A stretch of DNA of 64,000 bases from Mesorhizobium sp. Pch-S (lineage in GTDB: Bacteria; Pseudomonadota; Alphaproteobacteria; Rhizobiales; Rhizobiaceae). Positions 34,740-43,641 of the stretch are shown here, piece after piece (the stretch's first letter is position 1; the number at the start of each line of letters is the position of its first letter). The notes below the pieces were generated by a model. It was not told the origin of the DNA. It saw nothing but the letters and a program-made list of their open reading frames with translations, and did no database searches. Location: assembly GCF_004136315.1 (NCBI RefSeq), contig NZ_CP029562.1, forward strand, positions 1,364,001 to 1,428,000. Reading direction: 5' to 3'. Made by a program: the position numbers and the translations under genes.

Positions 34740-35960
34740 ATGGCCTATATTCCCGGTACTGAAAAAGACGATCAGCTGTACGGCGGCAACGGCGCCGACC
34801 AGATCCTCGGTTTCGGCGGCAAGGACCGTCTTTTCGGCTTTCGCGGCGACGACAGCATCAAGGGCGGCGACGGCGACGACCAGCTCTGGGGCGACGAAGG
34901 CAATGACACCCTGTCGGGCGATGCCGGGCGCGATGAGCTCTACGGCGGCACCGGCAACGACACGCTGCATGCGGGTCTTGGCGGCGACGTGCTCGATGGC
35001 GGCGCCGGCAACGACACGGTGAGCTACGCCGATGCCCCCGGCTACATAACGCTCGATCTCGAACTCGGACGCGGCGTCGGCGATCCGCAACATTACCCCG
35101 ACAGGGCCCAGGATACCTATGTGGGCATCGAGAATGTCGACGGCTCGGCGTTCGACGATTCCATGGTCGGCAGCACCGCCGCCAATGTGCTGCGCGGCGG
35201 CGGCGACAATGATTTCCTGTCCGGCGAAGTTGGCAACGACACACTCGAAGGCGGCAGCGGGCGCGACCGGCTCTATGGCGGCGACGGCAACGATGTGCTC
35301 GACGGCGGCGCCGGCGGCGACAAGCTGTGGGGCGGCACCGGCAACGACACCTATGTCATCGACAGCGCCGACGACCGCGTCGATGAAGCCGACGATGGCG
35401 GCATTCCTCCCGACGGCATCGACACGGTGAAGTCGAGCATGTCCGTCTCGCTCTCGAACACCACGACCTTCAAGGGCGACATCGAGAACCTGACGCTGAC
35501 CGGCAGCGGCAACCTGAACGGCAGCGGCAACGACCTCGACAATGTCGTGACCGGCAACACAGGCGCCAACAGGCTGGACGGCCGTGCCGGCGACGACACG
35601 CTTGCCGGCGGCTTCGGCAACGACACGCTGGTCGGCGGCGACGGCAACGACACATTCGTGTTCGACACCGCGCTCAACCCCGGCTCGAATGTCGACAGGA
35701 TCGCCGACTTCTCGGTGGTCGACGACACGATCTGGCTGGACAACGCCGTCTTCAGCGCGCTTGGCGCGCCGGGTGCGCTCGACGCGGCCGCCTTCCATGT
35801 CGGCACGGCGGCGCACGATGCCGACGACCGCATCATCTACGATCCGACCAGCGGCCATCTCACCTACGACGCCAATGGCGACGCCGCCGGCGGTTTCACC
35901 GACTTCGCCGTGCTCGAAGCCGGCCTCGCGCTGACCAGCGCGGATTTCATCGTGGTGTAG
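34740..35960 (+). CDS. RTX-type calcium-binding repeat protein
   Basis: 406 residues from MAYIPGTEKDDQLYGG (an ATG at 34710 is in frame, but GGAG lies nearer 34740). Nearly the whole chain is glycine/aspartate nonapeptide repeats (GGxGxDxLx), for example GGDGDDQLWGDEGNDTLSG, in blocks at residues 14-95, 150-215 and 275-320. The repeats bind calcium in a beta-roll. The C-terminus (DRIADFSVVDDTIWLDNAVF) resembles the end of type I secreted serralysin-like proteins. There is no Sec signal, so type I secretion is expected; no exporter genes are nearby. No catalytic domain seen. Confidence 0.88.
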   Translation: MAYIPGTEKDDQLYGGNGADQILGFGGKDRLFGFRGDDSIKGGDGDDQLWGDEGNDTLSGDAGRDELYGGTGNDTLHAGLGGDVLDGGAGNDTVSYADAPGYITLDLELGRGVGDPQHYPDRAQDTYVGIENVDGSAFDDSMVGSTAANVLRGGGDNDFLSGEVGNDTLEGGSGRDRLYGGDGNDVLDGGAGGDKLWGGTGNDTYVIDSADDRVDEADDGGIPPDGIDTVKSSMSVSLSNTTTFKGDIENLTLTGSGNLNGSGNDLDNVVTGNTGANRLDGRAGDDTLAGGFGNDTLVGGDGNDTFVFDTALNPGSNVDRIADFSVVDDTIWLDNAVFSALGAPGALDAAAFHVGTAAHDADDRIIYDPTSGHLTYDANGDAAGGFTDFAVLEAGLALTSADFIVV

Positions 35961-36065
35961 TGCATCCTTTCCGCCGCGCGGGGGAGTGACTCGCGCGGGC
36001 GGAGGATGTGACTGGGCGGGCTTTCGCTGGAGAGGGAAGTTCTGGATCGCCGAGCCTTCCTCGGT

Positions 36066-36450
36066 GTTCCGGCATGGATCCCCGACACTCTCCACTCCCT
36101 GCGGTCGCTCCGAGGTCGAAGGATGACGGGGAGAGCGGCGTGTCAGCCAATCTCCAACGTTGGCGATTACGCGGTGCCGTCGCCGACGAGCGATGCCAGT
36201 GCAGACGGGCGGCGATGCCAGAGCTGACGCTGACAATCAGCGCCGGCGCTCAATGAAGCCCGTCATCCTCGACCTCGCAGGGAGCGCAGCGAGCGGAGAG
36301 TGTCGGGGATCCATGCCGGAACGCAGACGAAGGTGCAGCGGCTCACGACGTTCAACTATGACGAGGCGAACAGGGACTCCCGTCATCCTCGGCCCGTGTG
36401 GAACGAAGCGACAGAAGGATGGCGGATGCCGGAACGTTGAGGAAGGCTAC
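36066..36450. repeat. R2 inverted repeat, copy 2, plus an extra half
   Basis: A complete copy at 36066-36322 (arms start GTTCCGGCATGGATCCCCG and end CATGCCGGAAC), then a diverged right-type arm to about 36450 (CCCGTCATCCTCGG ... GATGCCGGAACG). The gap 35961-36561 has no gene; all frames are made of repeat sequence. The similarity of 36430-36550 to 34425-34545 suggests both gaps share a longer ancestral unit. Confidence 0.75.
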
Positions 36451-36561
36451 GCGGCCGAGAACAGCTCGACGTCGCGACAGCGATTGGCAAACAGCGAATT
36501 ACGCTCCCCGTCGAAGGGAGCGAAGCGACCCGGTCGAAGACCGATGCCGCAACCCGGCAGA

Positions 36562-37548
36562 TCAGCCCGCGAGGCGCGCACGAAACAGGGTGCTGCCATC
36601 CGCCAGTGACGACCGGGAGATGTCGTGGAACCCGGCCTCGGTCATCCACGCGCGATACTGACCTTCCGTGTAGGCCTCACCGTGGCGATAGAGGTTCAGG
36701 AAGGTGAGGTTGAGAAAGACGCCCTCGGGCGGGCTAAGGCGGCCGTCGTCAACGACGCCCCATCCCGCGATGGCGATCTCACCGCCGGCGTTGAGGCAAC
36801 GCGCCGCGTTCAGGATCGCGCTGCGCGCCTTGTCCGGCGGCAGCACCTGGACGACAGCCTTGAGGATCGCGAGATCGTGCCGGCCTGCCGATGGCGCGAG
36901 CGTTATGTCGCCCTCTTCGACAACCACGTCGCCGGCGCCGTATTCCAACAGGATATCCGGTGCTGCCGCCGCGACCGTCGGGAGTTCCATCAGCGTCGCC
37001 GAAATCCGCGGCCACCGCTCGCGCAACCCGACGAGAATGGTTCCGGCCCCGCCGCCGATGTCGATCGCCGAGCCGGTCGCCGAGAGGTCCATGGCCTGCG
37101 CCAGATGGCGGCCGAAGATCACCCCGCCCGGGGCGAGCATGCGGCTGAAGGCCGCCGCCTCCTCGCGGCCCGCTTCCGAAAAATCGTGCAGCGCGGCCGG
37201 CCGGTTCTGGCGCAGCGAGTCCGCAGTCAAGAGGTCGGCACCCCAGAGCTCGCGCAGCAGCGCATGATCACCACCGCGATAGGTCGACCGAGATGCGTCG
37301 AGGAAGGCCGATGCTTCGGCTCCGTTGCGAAATCGACCATCCACGACTTCCAGGAGATCGATGCTGGCCAGCGCGTAGAGGAGCCGCGACAGGCGATCGG
37401 GATCGACGTCGAGCGCAGCGCCAAGGCTGTCGGCGGTCTGCGCGCCGCCACCGAGCCGCGTGAAGATGCCAAGCTCCAGCCCGGCACGCAGCGCCAAAGC
37501 GGGCGGCACCGCCGCGATCATTTTTTCGATGCGATCAAAATCCACCAT
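36562..37548 (-). CDS. O-methyltransferase family 2 (dimerisation plus SAM domain)
   Basis: 328 residues from MVDFDRIEKM. An N-terminal winged-helix dimerisation domain (LELGIFTRLGGGAQTADSLGAALDVDPDRLSRLLYAL) is followed by the SAM fold with SAIDIGGGAGTILVGL (motif I) near residue 170 and HDLAILKAVVQVLPPDKA. Small-molecule O- or N-methyltransferase; substrate unknown. An upstream extension of the frame contains repeat-like sequence and is not used. It stands alone between repeat-filled gaps. Confidence 0.85.
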   Translation of the reverse strand: MVDFDRIEKMIAAVPPALALRAGLELGIFTRLGGGAQTADSLGAALDVDPDRLSRLLYALASIDLLEVVDGRFRNGAEASAFLDASRSTYRGGDHALLRELWGADLLTADSLRQNRPAALHDFSEAGREEAAAFSRMLAPGGVIFGRHLAQAMDLSATGSAIDIGGGAGTILVGLRERWPRISATLMELPTVAAAAPDILLEYGAGDVVVEEGDITLAPSAGRHDLAILKAVVQVLPPDKARSAILNAARCLNAGGEIAIAGWGVVDDGRLSPPEGVFLNLTFLNLYRHGEAYTEGQYRAWMTEAGFHDISRSSLADGSTLFRARLAG

Positions 37549-37630
37549 GCCAAATCCGTTTCCGTAGTCCGACTTCGAAGCAGTCGGAAGATGGATTCGA
37601 CCGGAAAAGACGATCAGGCGTCGCCACAAA

Positions 37631-37712
37631 AGCAATTCCAGGAAAACCGCTTTTCCGCCCGCGATTGCGTGAAAACAGGAGTTGGAGCGTTCCGCGGACA
37701 CGGTAACGCTCC
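37631..37712. repeat. R3 repeat, degenerate copy
   Basis: Contains AGCAATTCCAGGAAAA, a variant of the R3 body, and an imperfect hairpin GGAGCGTTCCG ... CGGTAACGCTCC. It lies upstream of the O-methyltransferase start. Remaining sequence of the 37549-37825 gap shows no gene. Confidence 0.55.
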
Positions 37713-37825
37713 TGCCGCGACGGGAACTCTGTCACGGAACCGAAGCGCCTTTCAACTGACAGGGCCTGCCATGAGGACGCTTTCCTGCCGGCTGATGACA
37801 CGTGATGCTGTGGTGGAGAGGTGCC

Positions 37826-38260
37826 CTAACCCTTCACCGCCAGCACCAGCCAGGGCACGCCGAACCGATCCGTCACCATGCCGAACCGGTCGACCAAGTC
37901 GACCCGGTCCGCCCAGTCGACCTCGGCCAGCGGCGTCGTCACGGTGCCACCTTCGCTCAGCGCTTCGAAGATGCGGCGTGCCTCGTTGGCGCCCTCGATG
38001 TGCAGCGAGACGCTGAAGCCCTGCATCGGCACATGCTGGTCGGGCGGCACGTCATTGCCGCGCAGCACGGAGTGGCCAAGGCTGAGTTCGGCGAAGCGGA
38101 CCTGGTCGGGCGCGGCGGCGGTCGAACCCGGCGGCAGGGCCTTGTCCTCATTGGCGCCGAAGGTGTTCATCACCGTGATCACCCCGCCCATCAGCCGGGC
38201 ATAGAATTCGAACGCCTGCCGGCAATCGCCGGCAAAGGCCAGTTGTGGTGCGGTGTTCAT
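37826..38260 (-). CDS. VOC-family (PhnB-like) protein
   Basis: 144 residues from MNTAPQLAFAGDCRQAFEFY. Contains PhnB/3-demethylubiquinone-type glyoxalase features: the N-terminal AFEFYARLMGGVITVMNTFG and the C-terminal WADRVDLVDRFGMVTDRFGVPW. The earlier in-frame start is rejected because homology begins here. Function unknown; such proteins are often encoded close to ECF sigma factors with SnoaL tails and DHFR-like genes, as in this region. Confidence 0.85.
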   Translation of the reverse strand: MNTAPQLAFAGDCRQAFEFYARLMGGVITVMNTFGANEDKALPPGSTAAAPDQVRFAELSLGHSVLRGNDVPPDQHVPMQGFSVSLHIEGANEARRIFEALSEGGTVTTPLAEVDWADRVDLVDRFGMVTDRFGVPWLVLAVKG

Positions 38261-38498
38261 CCTGACGGTCCTCCATGAGGTGATGCTTGTCGAACGCGAC
38301 GGCGCGAACGGGGTTCCTGCGAAGTTGGGCACGCGTCATCCTCGACCTCGGAGGAAGCGCAGCGAATGATCCGGGATGACGGAAGTCGAGGTGTCGGCGC
38401 AACGGTGCTCGAAAACCCGATCTGCCATCCCCGCCGGGCCTTGACGAAAACCGCCGCGCCTGTTGAGACCGGGCGATCGGAACGAGGCGGGGCTGCCG

Positions 38499-39557
38499 GT
38501 GAAACGCGTTTTTCGGTTGATCGTGGCGGCGGTCATGGCGGCGGGCGTGGCCGGCTGCACCAGCATTTCCTATTACGCCAGGTCGCTCGAAGGCCATGTC
38601 GAGATCATGGCGGCGCGGAAAGATGTGGGCAGGCTGATCCAGAACCCGGCAACGCCGCAGGCGCTGCGCGCCAGGCTGATGTCGGCAAGCGCCATCCGGC
38701 AATACGCGACGGACGCGCTGGCGCTGCCCGACAACAGCAGCTACCGCAGCTATGCTGACATCGGGCGCGAAGCTGTGACCTGGGCGGTTTTCGCCGCGCC
38801 ACAATTCTCGCTGGCACCCCAAACCTGGTGCTTTCCGGTTTTCGGCTGCGTACCGTATCGCGGCTATTTCGATCGCAAGGAGGCAGCCGAAAACGCCGTC
38901 GCACTGCAGAAGGAAGGGTTCGACGTCCACGTCACCGGCGTCACCGCCTATTCGACGCTCGGCTGGTCGAGCGATCCGCTGCTGTCGACCATGCTCGGCC
39001 AGAACGACACCTTCCTCGCCAGCCTGATCTTCCACGAACTGGCGCATCAGCGCGTCTATGTGAAAGGCGACTCCGCCTTCAACGAGGCCTTCGCGGTGGC
39101 GGTCGAAACCAGCGGGGTGCGCAAATGGCTGCGCGCCAGCGGCAATCTCGCCGGGCTGCGCCGCTACGAGGCCGATCGCAGGCGCCGGGCCGATTTCCTC
39201 GGCCTGCTGGCGACGACCCGCGAGGAGCTGCAGCAGGTCTATCAAAGCGCACGAACGCCTGAACAGAAGGCGGCGGCCAAGGCAGCCACGATCGAGACGC
39301 TGCGGGCGCGCTACCGGTCGATGCGCGACGGGCGCTGGGCGGGATACCGGGGCTATGACGCCTGGTTCGCCGCCCCGATCAACAACGCCAAGCTCGCCGC
39401 CACCGCCGTCTATGGCGAACAGGTGCCGGCATTCCTGCGCCTGTTCGATCTCTGCGCCGGCGACTACCCGAAATTCTACGCCGCCGTGCAGCGGATCGGG
39501 AACCTGCCGCAGCCCGCCCGCGCCGGGGCGCTCGCGGCGGCAAAGGCGTGCCGTTGA
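38499..39557 (+). CDS. Lipoprotein zinc aminopeptidase-like protein
   Basis: About 352 residues from GTG 38499, with AGGCGGGG upstream. A lipoprotein signal ends at VAGC (Cys about 20). The zinc-protease motif HELAHQ lies near residue 192, with a downstream NEAFA (third ligand Glu). The family is annotated as predicted aminopeptidase (COG4324). It is probably anchored in a periplasmic membrane face. The 38261-38498 gap before it holds an R2-like half-arm. A very stable hairpin follows its stop. Confidence 0.8.
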   Translation: MKRVFRLIVAAVMAAGVAGCTSISYYARSLEGHVEIMAARKDVGRLIQNPATPQALRARLMSASAIRQYATDALALPDNSSYRSYADIGREAVTWAVFAAPQFSLAPQTWCFPVFGCVPYRGYFDRKEAAENAVALQKEGFDVHVTGVTAYSTLGWSSDPLLSTMLGQNDTFLASLIFHELAHQRVYVKGDSAFNEAFAVAVETSGVRKWLRASGNLAGLRRYEADRRRRADFLGLLATTREELQQVYQSARTPEQKAAAKAATIETLRARYRSMRDGRWAGYRGYDAWFAAPINNAKLAATAVYGEQVPAFLRLFDLCAGDYPKFYAAVQRIGNLPQPARAGALAAAKACR

Positions 39558-39609
39558 TGTAAGCGACGGGAAGTCGGCAGGTCCGGCGCAATCGCCTATG
39601 GCGTAAGCG

Positions 39610-39667
39610 CCCCTCTCCGTCTCGGGCAAGACGGCGGCAAAGCCGCCGTGCCCGAGACGGAGAGGGG
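39610..39667. repeat. Long perfect hairpin with R4 core
   Basis: Arms of 19 bp, CCCCTCTCCGTCTCGGGCA and its exact complement, enclose a 3-base bulge and a second stem CGGCGGC-AAA-GCCGCCG. The 26 paired bases make it one of the strongest hairpins in the window. It lies 52 bp after the peptidase stop and 104 bp before the sigma-factor gene. No T-tract follows, so it is not a standard Rho-independent terminator, though it could still stabilise or end the upstream transcript. The GGCGGCAAAGCCGCC core is shared with the pair at 62954-63178. Confidence 0.8.
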
Positions 39668-39770
39668 GAGTTCACAAGCGCAGCCGTTAAGGCAAGGCAA
39701 TGCTTCCCAGCAACGAAGGCGCCTACTAAGGTACCACCCAGCGAGCGAACAAGCCCCACGGATTTTCGAC

Positions 39771-40805
39771 ATGTCACACCATGCGGCGCGACAGGCTGTC
39801 GTCGGGCAACCTGCCGAACCGGCTGAAGACGAATGGCTGCGGCAGGCGCAAGCCGGCGATGCAGCGGCCTTCGACCAGCTGGTGAAGCCTTACCGCAGGC
39901 GGCTGCACACGCATTGCTACCGCATGCTCGGCTCCCCCTTCGACGCCGACGATGCCCTGCAGGAGACGCTGCTTGCGGCATGGCGTGGCCTCGGCACGTT
40001 CGAGGGCCGCAGTTCGCCCGGCACCTGGCTGACCAGCATCGCCACCCGCATCTGCCTGCGCATGATTGCCAAACGCCCCCGGCGCCTGAGGTCGGGCGAC
40101 CGCGCCGCACCGCTTCGGGCAACGGCGGAACTGGGCGAGCCGATCGAGGGACCGCTCTGGCTGGAACCGCTGCCGGACGGCGAACTGGCGGACGATGACG
40201 ATCCGGCAGCGATATTGCTGCGCCGCGAATCCATCGGGCTCGGCTTCGTCGCCATGCTGCAGCACCTGCCCGGCCTGCAGCGCGCCGTGCTGCTGCTGCG
40301 CGAAGTGCTCGGCTATTCGGCAGTCGAGACCGCCGACATGCTGGGCACCAGCGTGGCGTCGGCCAACAGCGCGCTGCAGCGCTCGCGGCAGACGATGCGG
40401 GCGAAGACCGACATCGGCGAGAAGCAGCCCGTCGACCCGCAGGGGCTCGAACGGCTGCTGCAGGCCTTCCTCGCCGCCTGGGAAAGCCGCGACATCGCGG
40501 CGATGGTCGAGCTGCTCAGCGACGACGTCCGCTTCACCATGCCGCCGCTGCCGGCCTGGTTCGATGGCCGCGCCTTCGTCGAAAAATTCTTCGCCGAGCG
40601 CGTGTTCCAGACGCCCTGGCGGCTGGAACCGCTGCGCGGCAACGGCCAGCCCGGTTTCGCCTGCTACATCAGGCAGGCCGGCGACGACCGTTTCCGGCCC
40701 GGCGGCGTCGTGCTGCTCAGCTTCGCGGACGGCCGCATCGCCGCCATCGACAGCTTCATTGACCCCGCGGTTTGCCGCCGCTTCGGCATGCGCGAGGAAA
40801 TTTGA
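39771..40805 (+). CDS. ECF sigma factor with SnoaL-like C-terminal domain
   Basis: 344 residues from MSHHAARQAVV. Region 2 (AAFDQLVKPYRRRLHTHCYRM, DADDALQETLLAAWRGL) and region 4 (LPGLQRAVLLLREVLGYSAVETADMLGTSVASANSALQRSR) are both clear. They are followed by a SnoaL/NTF2-like domain of about 130 residues ending in FIDPAVCRRFG. This is the SigJ/SigG-like architecture in which the tail controls activity instead of a classic anti-sigma factor. No anti-sigma gene is nearby. Targets unknown; candidates are the VOC, DHFR-like and SRPBCC genes around it (inference). Confidence 0.9.
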   Translation: MSHHAARQAVVGQPAEPAEDEWLRQAQAGDAAAFDQLVKPYRRRLHTHCYRMLGSPFDADDALQETLLAAWRGLGTFEGRSSPGTWLTSIATRICLRMIAKRPRRLRSGDRAAPLRATAELGEPIEGPLWLEPLPDGELADDDDPAAILLRRESIGLGFVAMLQHLPGLQRAVLLLREVLGYSAVETADMLGTSVASANSALQRSRQTMRAKTDIGEKQPVDPQGLERLLQAFLAAWESRDIAAMVELLSDDVRFTMPPLPAWFDGRAFVEKFFAERVFQTPWRLEPLRGNGQPGFACYIRQAGDDRFRPGGVVLLSFADGRIAAIDSFIDPAVCRRFGMREEI

Positions 40806-40918
40806 CCCGGCGCGATCCTGGACAGCAGTTCTGTCCGGAATTGCGCAGAGCCTGAATGTTCCGTGTTTCGGTGAACACATAATCCCAGCGGTGATGTGGG
40901 CGGCGTGGTCCTCACCAG

Positions 40919-41153
40919 CGTTCCGGAATGGATCCCCGACACTCTTCGCTTCGCTACGAGGTCGAGGATGACGAGAGTAAAGAGCGCTTCGGCCAATCTC
41001 CAACGTCGATGATGACAGGGATGTTGTTGGCGGAGATGTTTTGGCGGCGTTGATGGTGACGCCGGCGATGACAATGAGCGCCGGCAGTTCATGACGTCCG
41101 TCATCCTCGACCTCGTAGCGAAGCGAAGAGTGTCGGGGATCCATTCCGGAACG
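40919..41153. repeat. R2 inverted repeat, copy 3
   Basis: Arms begin CGTTCCGGAATGGATCCCCG and end CATTCCGGAACG, with inner ends GAGGTCGAGGATGACG and CGTCATCCTCGACCTCG. The gap 40806-41286 has no gene; its start (40825-40845) includes GTCCGGAATTGCGCA, an R3 fragment. Confidence 0.8.
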
Positions 41154-41286
41154 TCGATGTGTTTGGTGAGAACCCTTCCGAACTTTTTTCGCCGCGCAGC
41201 GATGAGTTTCAGCGTCGCGATGTCTCCAAGGCAATGACAGGCCCGGATGGTTCGGGACTGCGTTGTGCCGCACAAGGAGATTTCCG

Positions 41287-41865
41287 ATGGCCAAGCTCGT
41301 CGTCAGCATTCTGAGTTCCCTCGACAATTACTGCGCCGGCCCGGGCGGACGGCTCGACGGGCTGCCGATGGGGCCGGCGTTCGGCGTCCACAACCTCGAC
41401 CTGATGCGCAGCGCCGGCACGCTGCTGTTCGGTGCCGTCACCTTTCCGATGTTCGAAGGCTACTGGCCGAATGTCGATCGCGGCAGCGACCCGGTGCAGC
41501 GCGAGATCGCCGAGCGTTGCGACGCCTCCCGCAAGCTGATCGTCAGCGACAGCTTCGTCGTGGCGCAGAGCTCGCCCTGGGCCGATGCCGAGGTGGTGAA
41601 AAGGTCCTCCGCGCACCAGCGCATCGCCGCGCTCAAGACGCAGGCCGGCGACGACCTGCTGATCTTCGGCAGCCACGTCCTGTTCAACGACCTGCTGCGG
41701 CATGGCCTGGTCGACGAGTTCCACCTTCTGGTCGGCAATGTCGTGCTGGGCGGCGGCGTGCCCACCTTCGAACCCGGCGTGACCGCGCCGTTCCGGCTGC
41801 TCGGCCAGCGCCGGCTGCCCGATTCCGACATCGCTGCCCTGCATTACGACTGCCGGGCGGGCTGA
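41287..41865 (+). CDS. Dihydrofolate-reductase-like (RibD C-terminal) protein, copy 1
   Basis: 192 residues; start preceded by AAGGAGAT. Fold features of the bacterial RibD_C/DHFR-like group: VSILSSLDNYCAGPGG at the N-terminus, TLLFGAVTFPMFEGYW, KLIVSDSF, and DDLLIFGSHVLFNDLLRHGLVDEFHLLVGNVVLGGG. It probably reduces a small substrate with NADPH; true folate activity is unlikely in this branch. It lies just upstream of an ArsR/SRPBCC pair; a second such module occurs at 45966-47705. Confidence 0.87.
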   Translation: MAKLVVSILSSLDNYCAGPGGRLDGLPMGPAFGVHNLDLMRSAGTLLFGAVTFPMFEGYWPNVDRGSDPVQREIAERCDASRKLIVSDSFVVAQSSPWADAEVVKRSSAHQRIAALKTQAGDDLLIFGSHVLFNDLLRHGLVDEFHLLVGNVVLGGGVPTFEPGVTAPFRLLGQRRLPDSDIAALHYDCRAG

Positions 41866-41999
41866 GGCGGATGGCTGGAGGACCGGCAACTCCCCGGCAT
41901 CCGGAAGTCCACACCGCGGCAGACGATCCTGCTGCCGCGGCCATCGAATGACCGGGCTGGGAAAGCTGTGAACGCTTGCGCTTCGTGCGGGTCGACCCT

Positions 42000-42023
42000 A
42001 TACTGAACTACATGGTTCAGTAT
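42000..42023. promoter_or_regulatory. Candidate ArsR operator overlapping the start codon
   Basis: Perfect inverted repeat ATACTGAAC-N6-GTTCAGTAT; the ATG of the ArsR gene lies inside the spacer. The position suggests direct autorepression of the ArsR/SRPBCC pair by the encoded regulator. Confidence 0.62.
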
Positions 42024-42368
42024 TTAGATCTCCCGCTCGATCGCTCGTTTGCAGCGCTGTCCGATGCCACCCGCCGCGGAATCATCGATCAGCTTGGCCG
42101 GGCGGACGCGTCGATCACCAGCCTCGCCGACAGGTTCCAGATGACGCTGACCGGCATGAAGAAGCACGTCCAGGTTCTGGAGCGCGCGGGGCTCGTCGTG
42201 ACGCGCAAGGTCGGACGGGTCAGGACCTGCGCGCTCGGGAAACGCGGCCTCGAGGCCGAGGCGGAGTGGATCGAGGCGCACCGCAAGCTCTTCGAGGCCC
42301 GTTTCGAGGCACTGGACGCAATCATCAGCGAAATGAAACAGGAGGAAAACGATGGATCGGCAGGCTAG
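42012..42368 (+). CDS. ArsR-family regulator, module 1
   Basis: 118 residues from MVQYLDLPLDRSFAALSDATRRGI. Winged helix with ITSLADRFQMTLTGMKKHVQVLERAGLVVTRKVGRVR. No metal-binding Cys pair. The earlier in-frame start at 41976 lies before the operator and is less likely. It overlaps the SRPBCC gene by 17 bp. This SdpR-like group is regularly paired with AHSA1-type proteins. Confidence 0.9.
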   Translation: MVQYLDLPLDRSFAALSDATRRGIIDQLGRADASITSLADRFQMTLTGMKKHVQVLERAGLVVTRKVGRVRTCALGKRGLEAEAEWIEAHRKLFEARFEALDAIISEMKQEENDGSAG

Positions 42369-42855
42369 CAATGCAGGCGGTGCGCCGAACCCCACGTCGA
42401 TCGAGCGCAGGGGAGATCGCGAACTCGTCGTGACGCGGACATTCGATGCGCCGCCGGGCATGGTTTACCGGGCATGGAGCCGGCCGGAGCTGTTCCAGCG
42501 CTGGTGGATGCCAAGATCGGTATCCGGCGTTGCGCTGGTTTCGTGCGCCATGGACGTCCGCACCGGCGGGAAGTATCGGCTGGAATTCAGCACCGGCGGT
42601 TCGGACACCATGGCCTTCTACGGCAAATATCTCGAGGTGGTGCCGAACGAGCGCATCGTGTGGACCAACGACGAAGGCGAAGAAGGCGCGATCACGACCG
42701 TGACCTTCGAGGACCAGGGCGGCGGGACGCTCCTGACCTTCCACGAGGTCTATCCGTCCAAGGAGGCGCTCGAGGAAGCGCTGCAGGGCTCGGCAGCCGG
42801 ATTGCCGGAGCAGCTCGAGCAGCTCGACGAATTGCTTGCCGGCATGGGCGCCTAG
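42352..42855 (+). CDS. SRPBCC/AHSA1-like protein, module 1
   Basis: 167 residues with the START/AHSA1 fold: LVVTRTFDAPPGMVYRAWSRPELFQRWWMP and YLEVVPNERIVWTNDEG, ending in a helix GLPEQLEQLDELLAGMG. Likely binds a hydrophobic ligand in a cavity; function unknown. Start lies inside the ArsR gene with AGGAGG upstream, so the two are translationally coupled. Confidence 0.9.
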   Translation: MDRQASNAGGAPNPTSIERRGDRELVVTRTFDAPPGMVYRAWSRPELFQRWWMPRSVSGVALVSCAMDVRTGGKYRLEFSTGGSDTMAFYGKYLEVVPNERIVWTNDEGEEGAITTVTFEDQGGGTLLTFHEVYPSKEALEEALQGSAAGLPEQLEQLDELLAGMGA

Positions 42856-42946
42856 GCGGGTCGGCAAATGCGCCCGTGCAGACCATCTGCGCCTGCGAGG
42901 TGCTGCGCCGGTCCAGCCGACCGGCGCGATGCGCGTTGGTTGCGGC

Positions 42947-43390
42947 TCAGAGGATGTCGTCGACCCTGACGGTGCGACCACCGAACTCGGCGGTGTCGGA
43001 TTTCTCCAGCCCGTCGATCGCCAGATAGAACGGCGCGCGCGGCGACAGGCCGGTCAGCTCGACGCCGTCGCAGGTGAAGTGATCCATGGTGATGCCGATG
43101 ACGAAGTGGCGGCCATCGACGGTCACGATCGCGCCCGGTTCGACAACCTCTTTCGGCCCGAAGTCGAGCGTGTTCAGCGCCGCGACCTTGGCTTCGGCGG
43201 TGCGCACCATCTTTTCGAGGTCTTCCGCGAGCTCCGCCTGCGTCCAGGCCTGGGCCTGATCGTCGGCGTCGGTCGCCTCATCCTCGAGCGGCTTGCTCGC
43301 CTGAAGGTGCTCGGCATAGGCGGCCCTGGCGCCGTCCAGTTCGGCCGAAGCCAGATCACTCAACCTGCTGCGCACGCTGGCCTTGTTCAT
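42947..43390 (-). CDS. GreA-like hypothetical protein
   Basis: 147 residues from MNKASVRSRLSDLASAELDG, with GGGAGACC upstream. The N-terminal half is helical and acidic (EDEATDADDQAQAW, AELAEDLEKMVRTAEAKVAALNTLDFG). The C-terminal half (GAIVTVDGRHFVIGITMDHF ... LSPRAPFYLAIDGLEKSDTAEFGGRTVRV) resembles the GreA/GreB C-terminal domain in order and length. A role at RNA polymerase is possible but unproven. It is convergent with SRPBCC module 1. Confidence 0.68.
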   Translation of the reverse strand: MNKASVRSRLSDLASAELDGARAAYAEHLQASKPLEDEATDADDQAQAWTQAELAEDLEKMVRTAEAKVAALNTLDFGPKEVVEPGAIVTVDGRHFVIGITMDHFTCDGVELTGLSPRAPFYLAIDGLEKSDTAEFGGRTVRVDDIL

Positions 43391-43641
43391 GTACCGGTCT
43401 CCCTTCCTGAAACTGACACCATCTGCCACGAGACACGGCTGAGTTTTCGCCGCCTTGCGTCCAGCGTCAATGCCAAGTTTCCGGTCCGTCGACGTCATGG
43501 ACCTGCTGAAAGCGCAATCGCAGGGGCATGGGGTTGCGAAGCGGCCGCCGCACCGCCGACCAGATCGCCGGGTGCAGCCGCGTTTCGCCCGGGCACGTTG
43601 CCCGGCAACCACCCCTGCTCTACTCAAGGCGCGTGCAAGGA

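Noticed and set aside
34064-34741. Short ORFs beginning MSGIHAGT or ending in similar peptides in several gaps
   Set aside because: They recur only because R2 repeat DNA is translated; no ribosome sites and no conservation expected beyond the repeat.
39610-39667. Rho-independent terminator
   Set aside because: Strong stem but no following T-tract; better described as repeat-derived hairpin.
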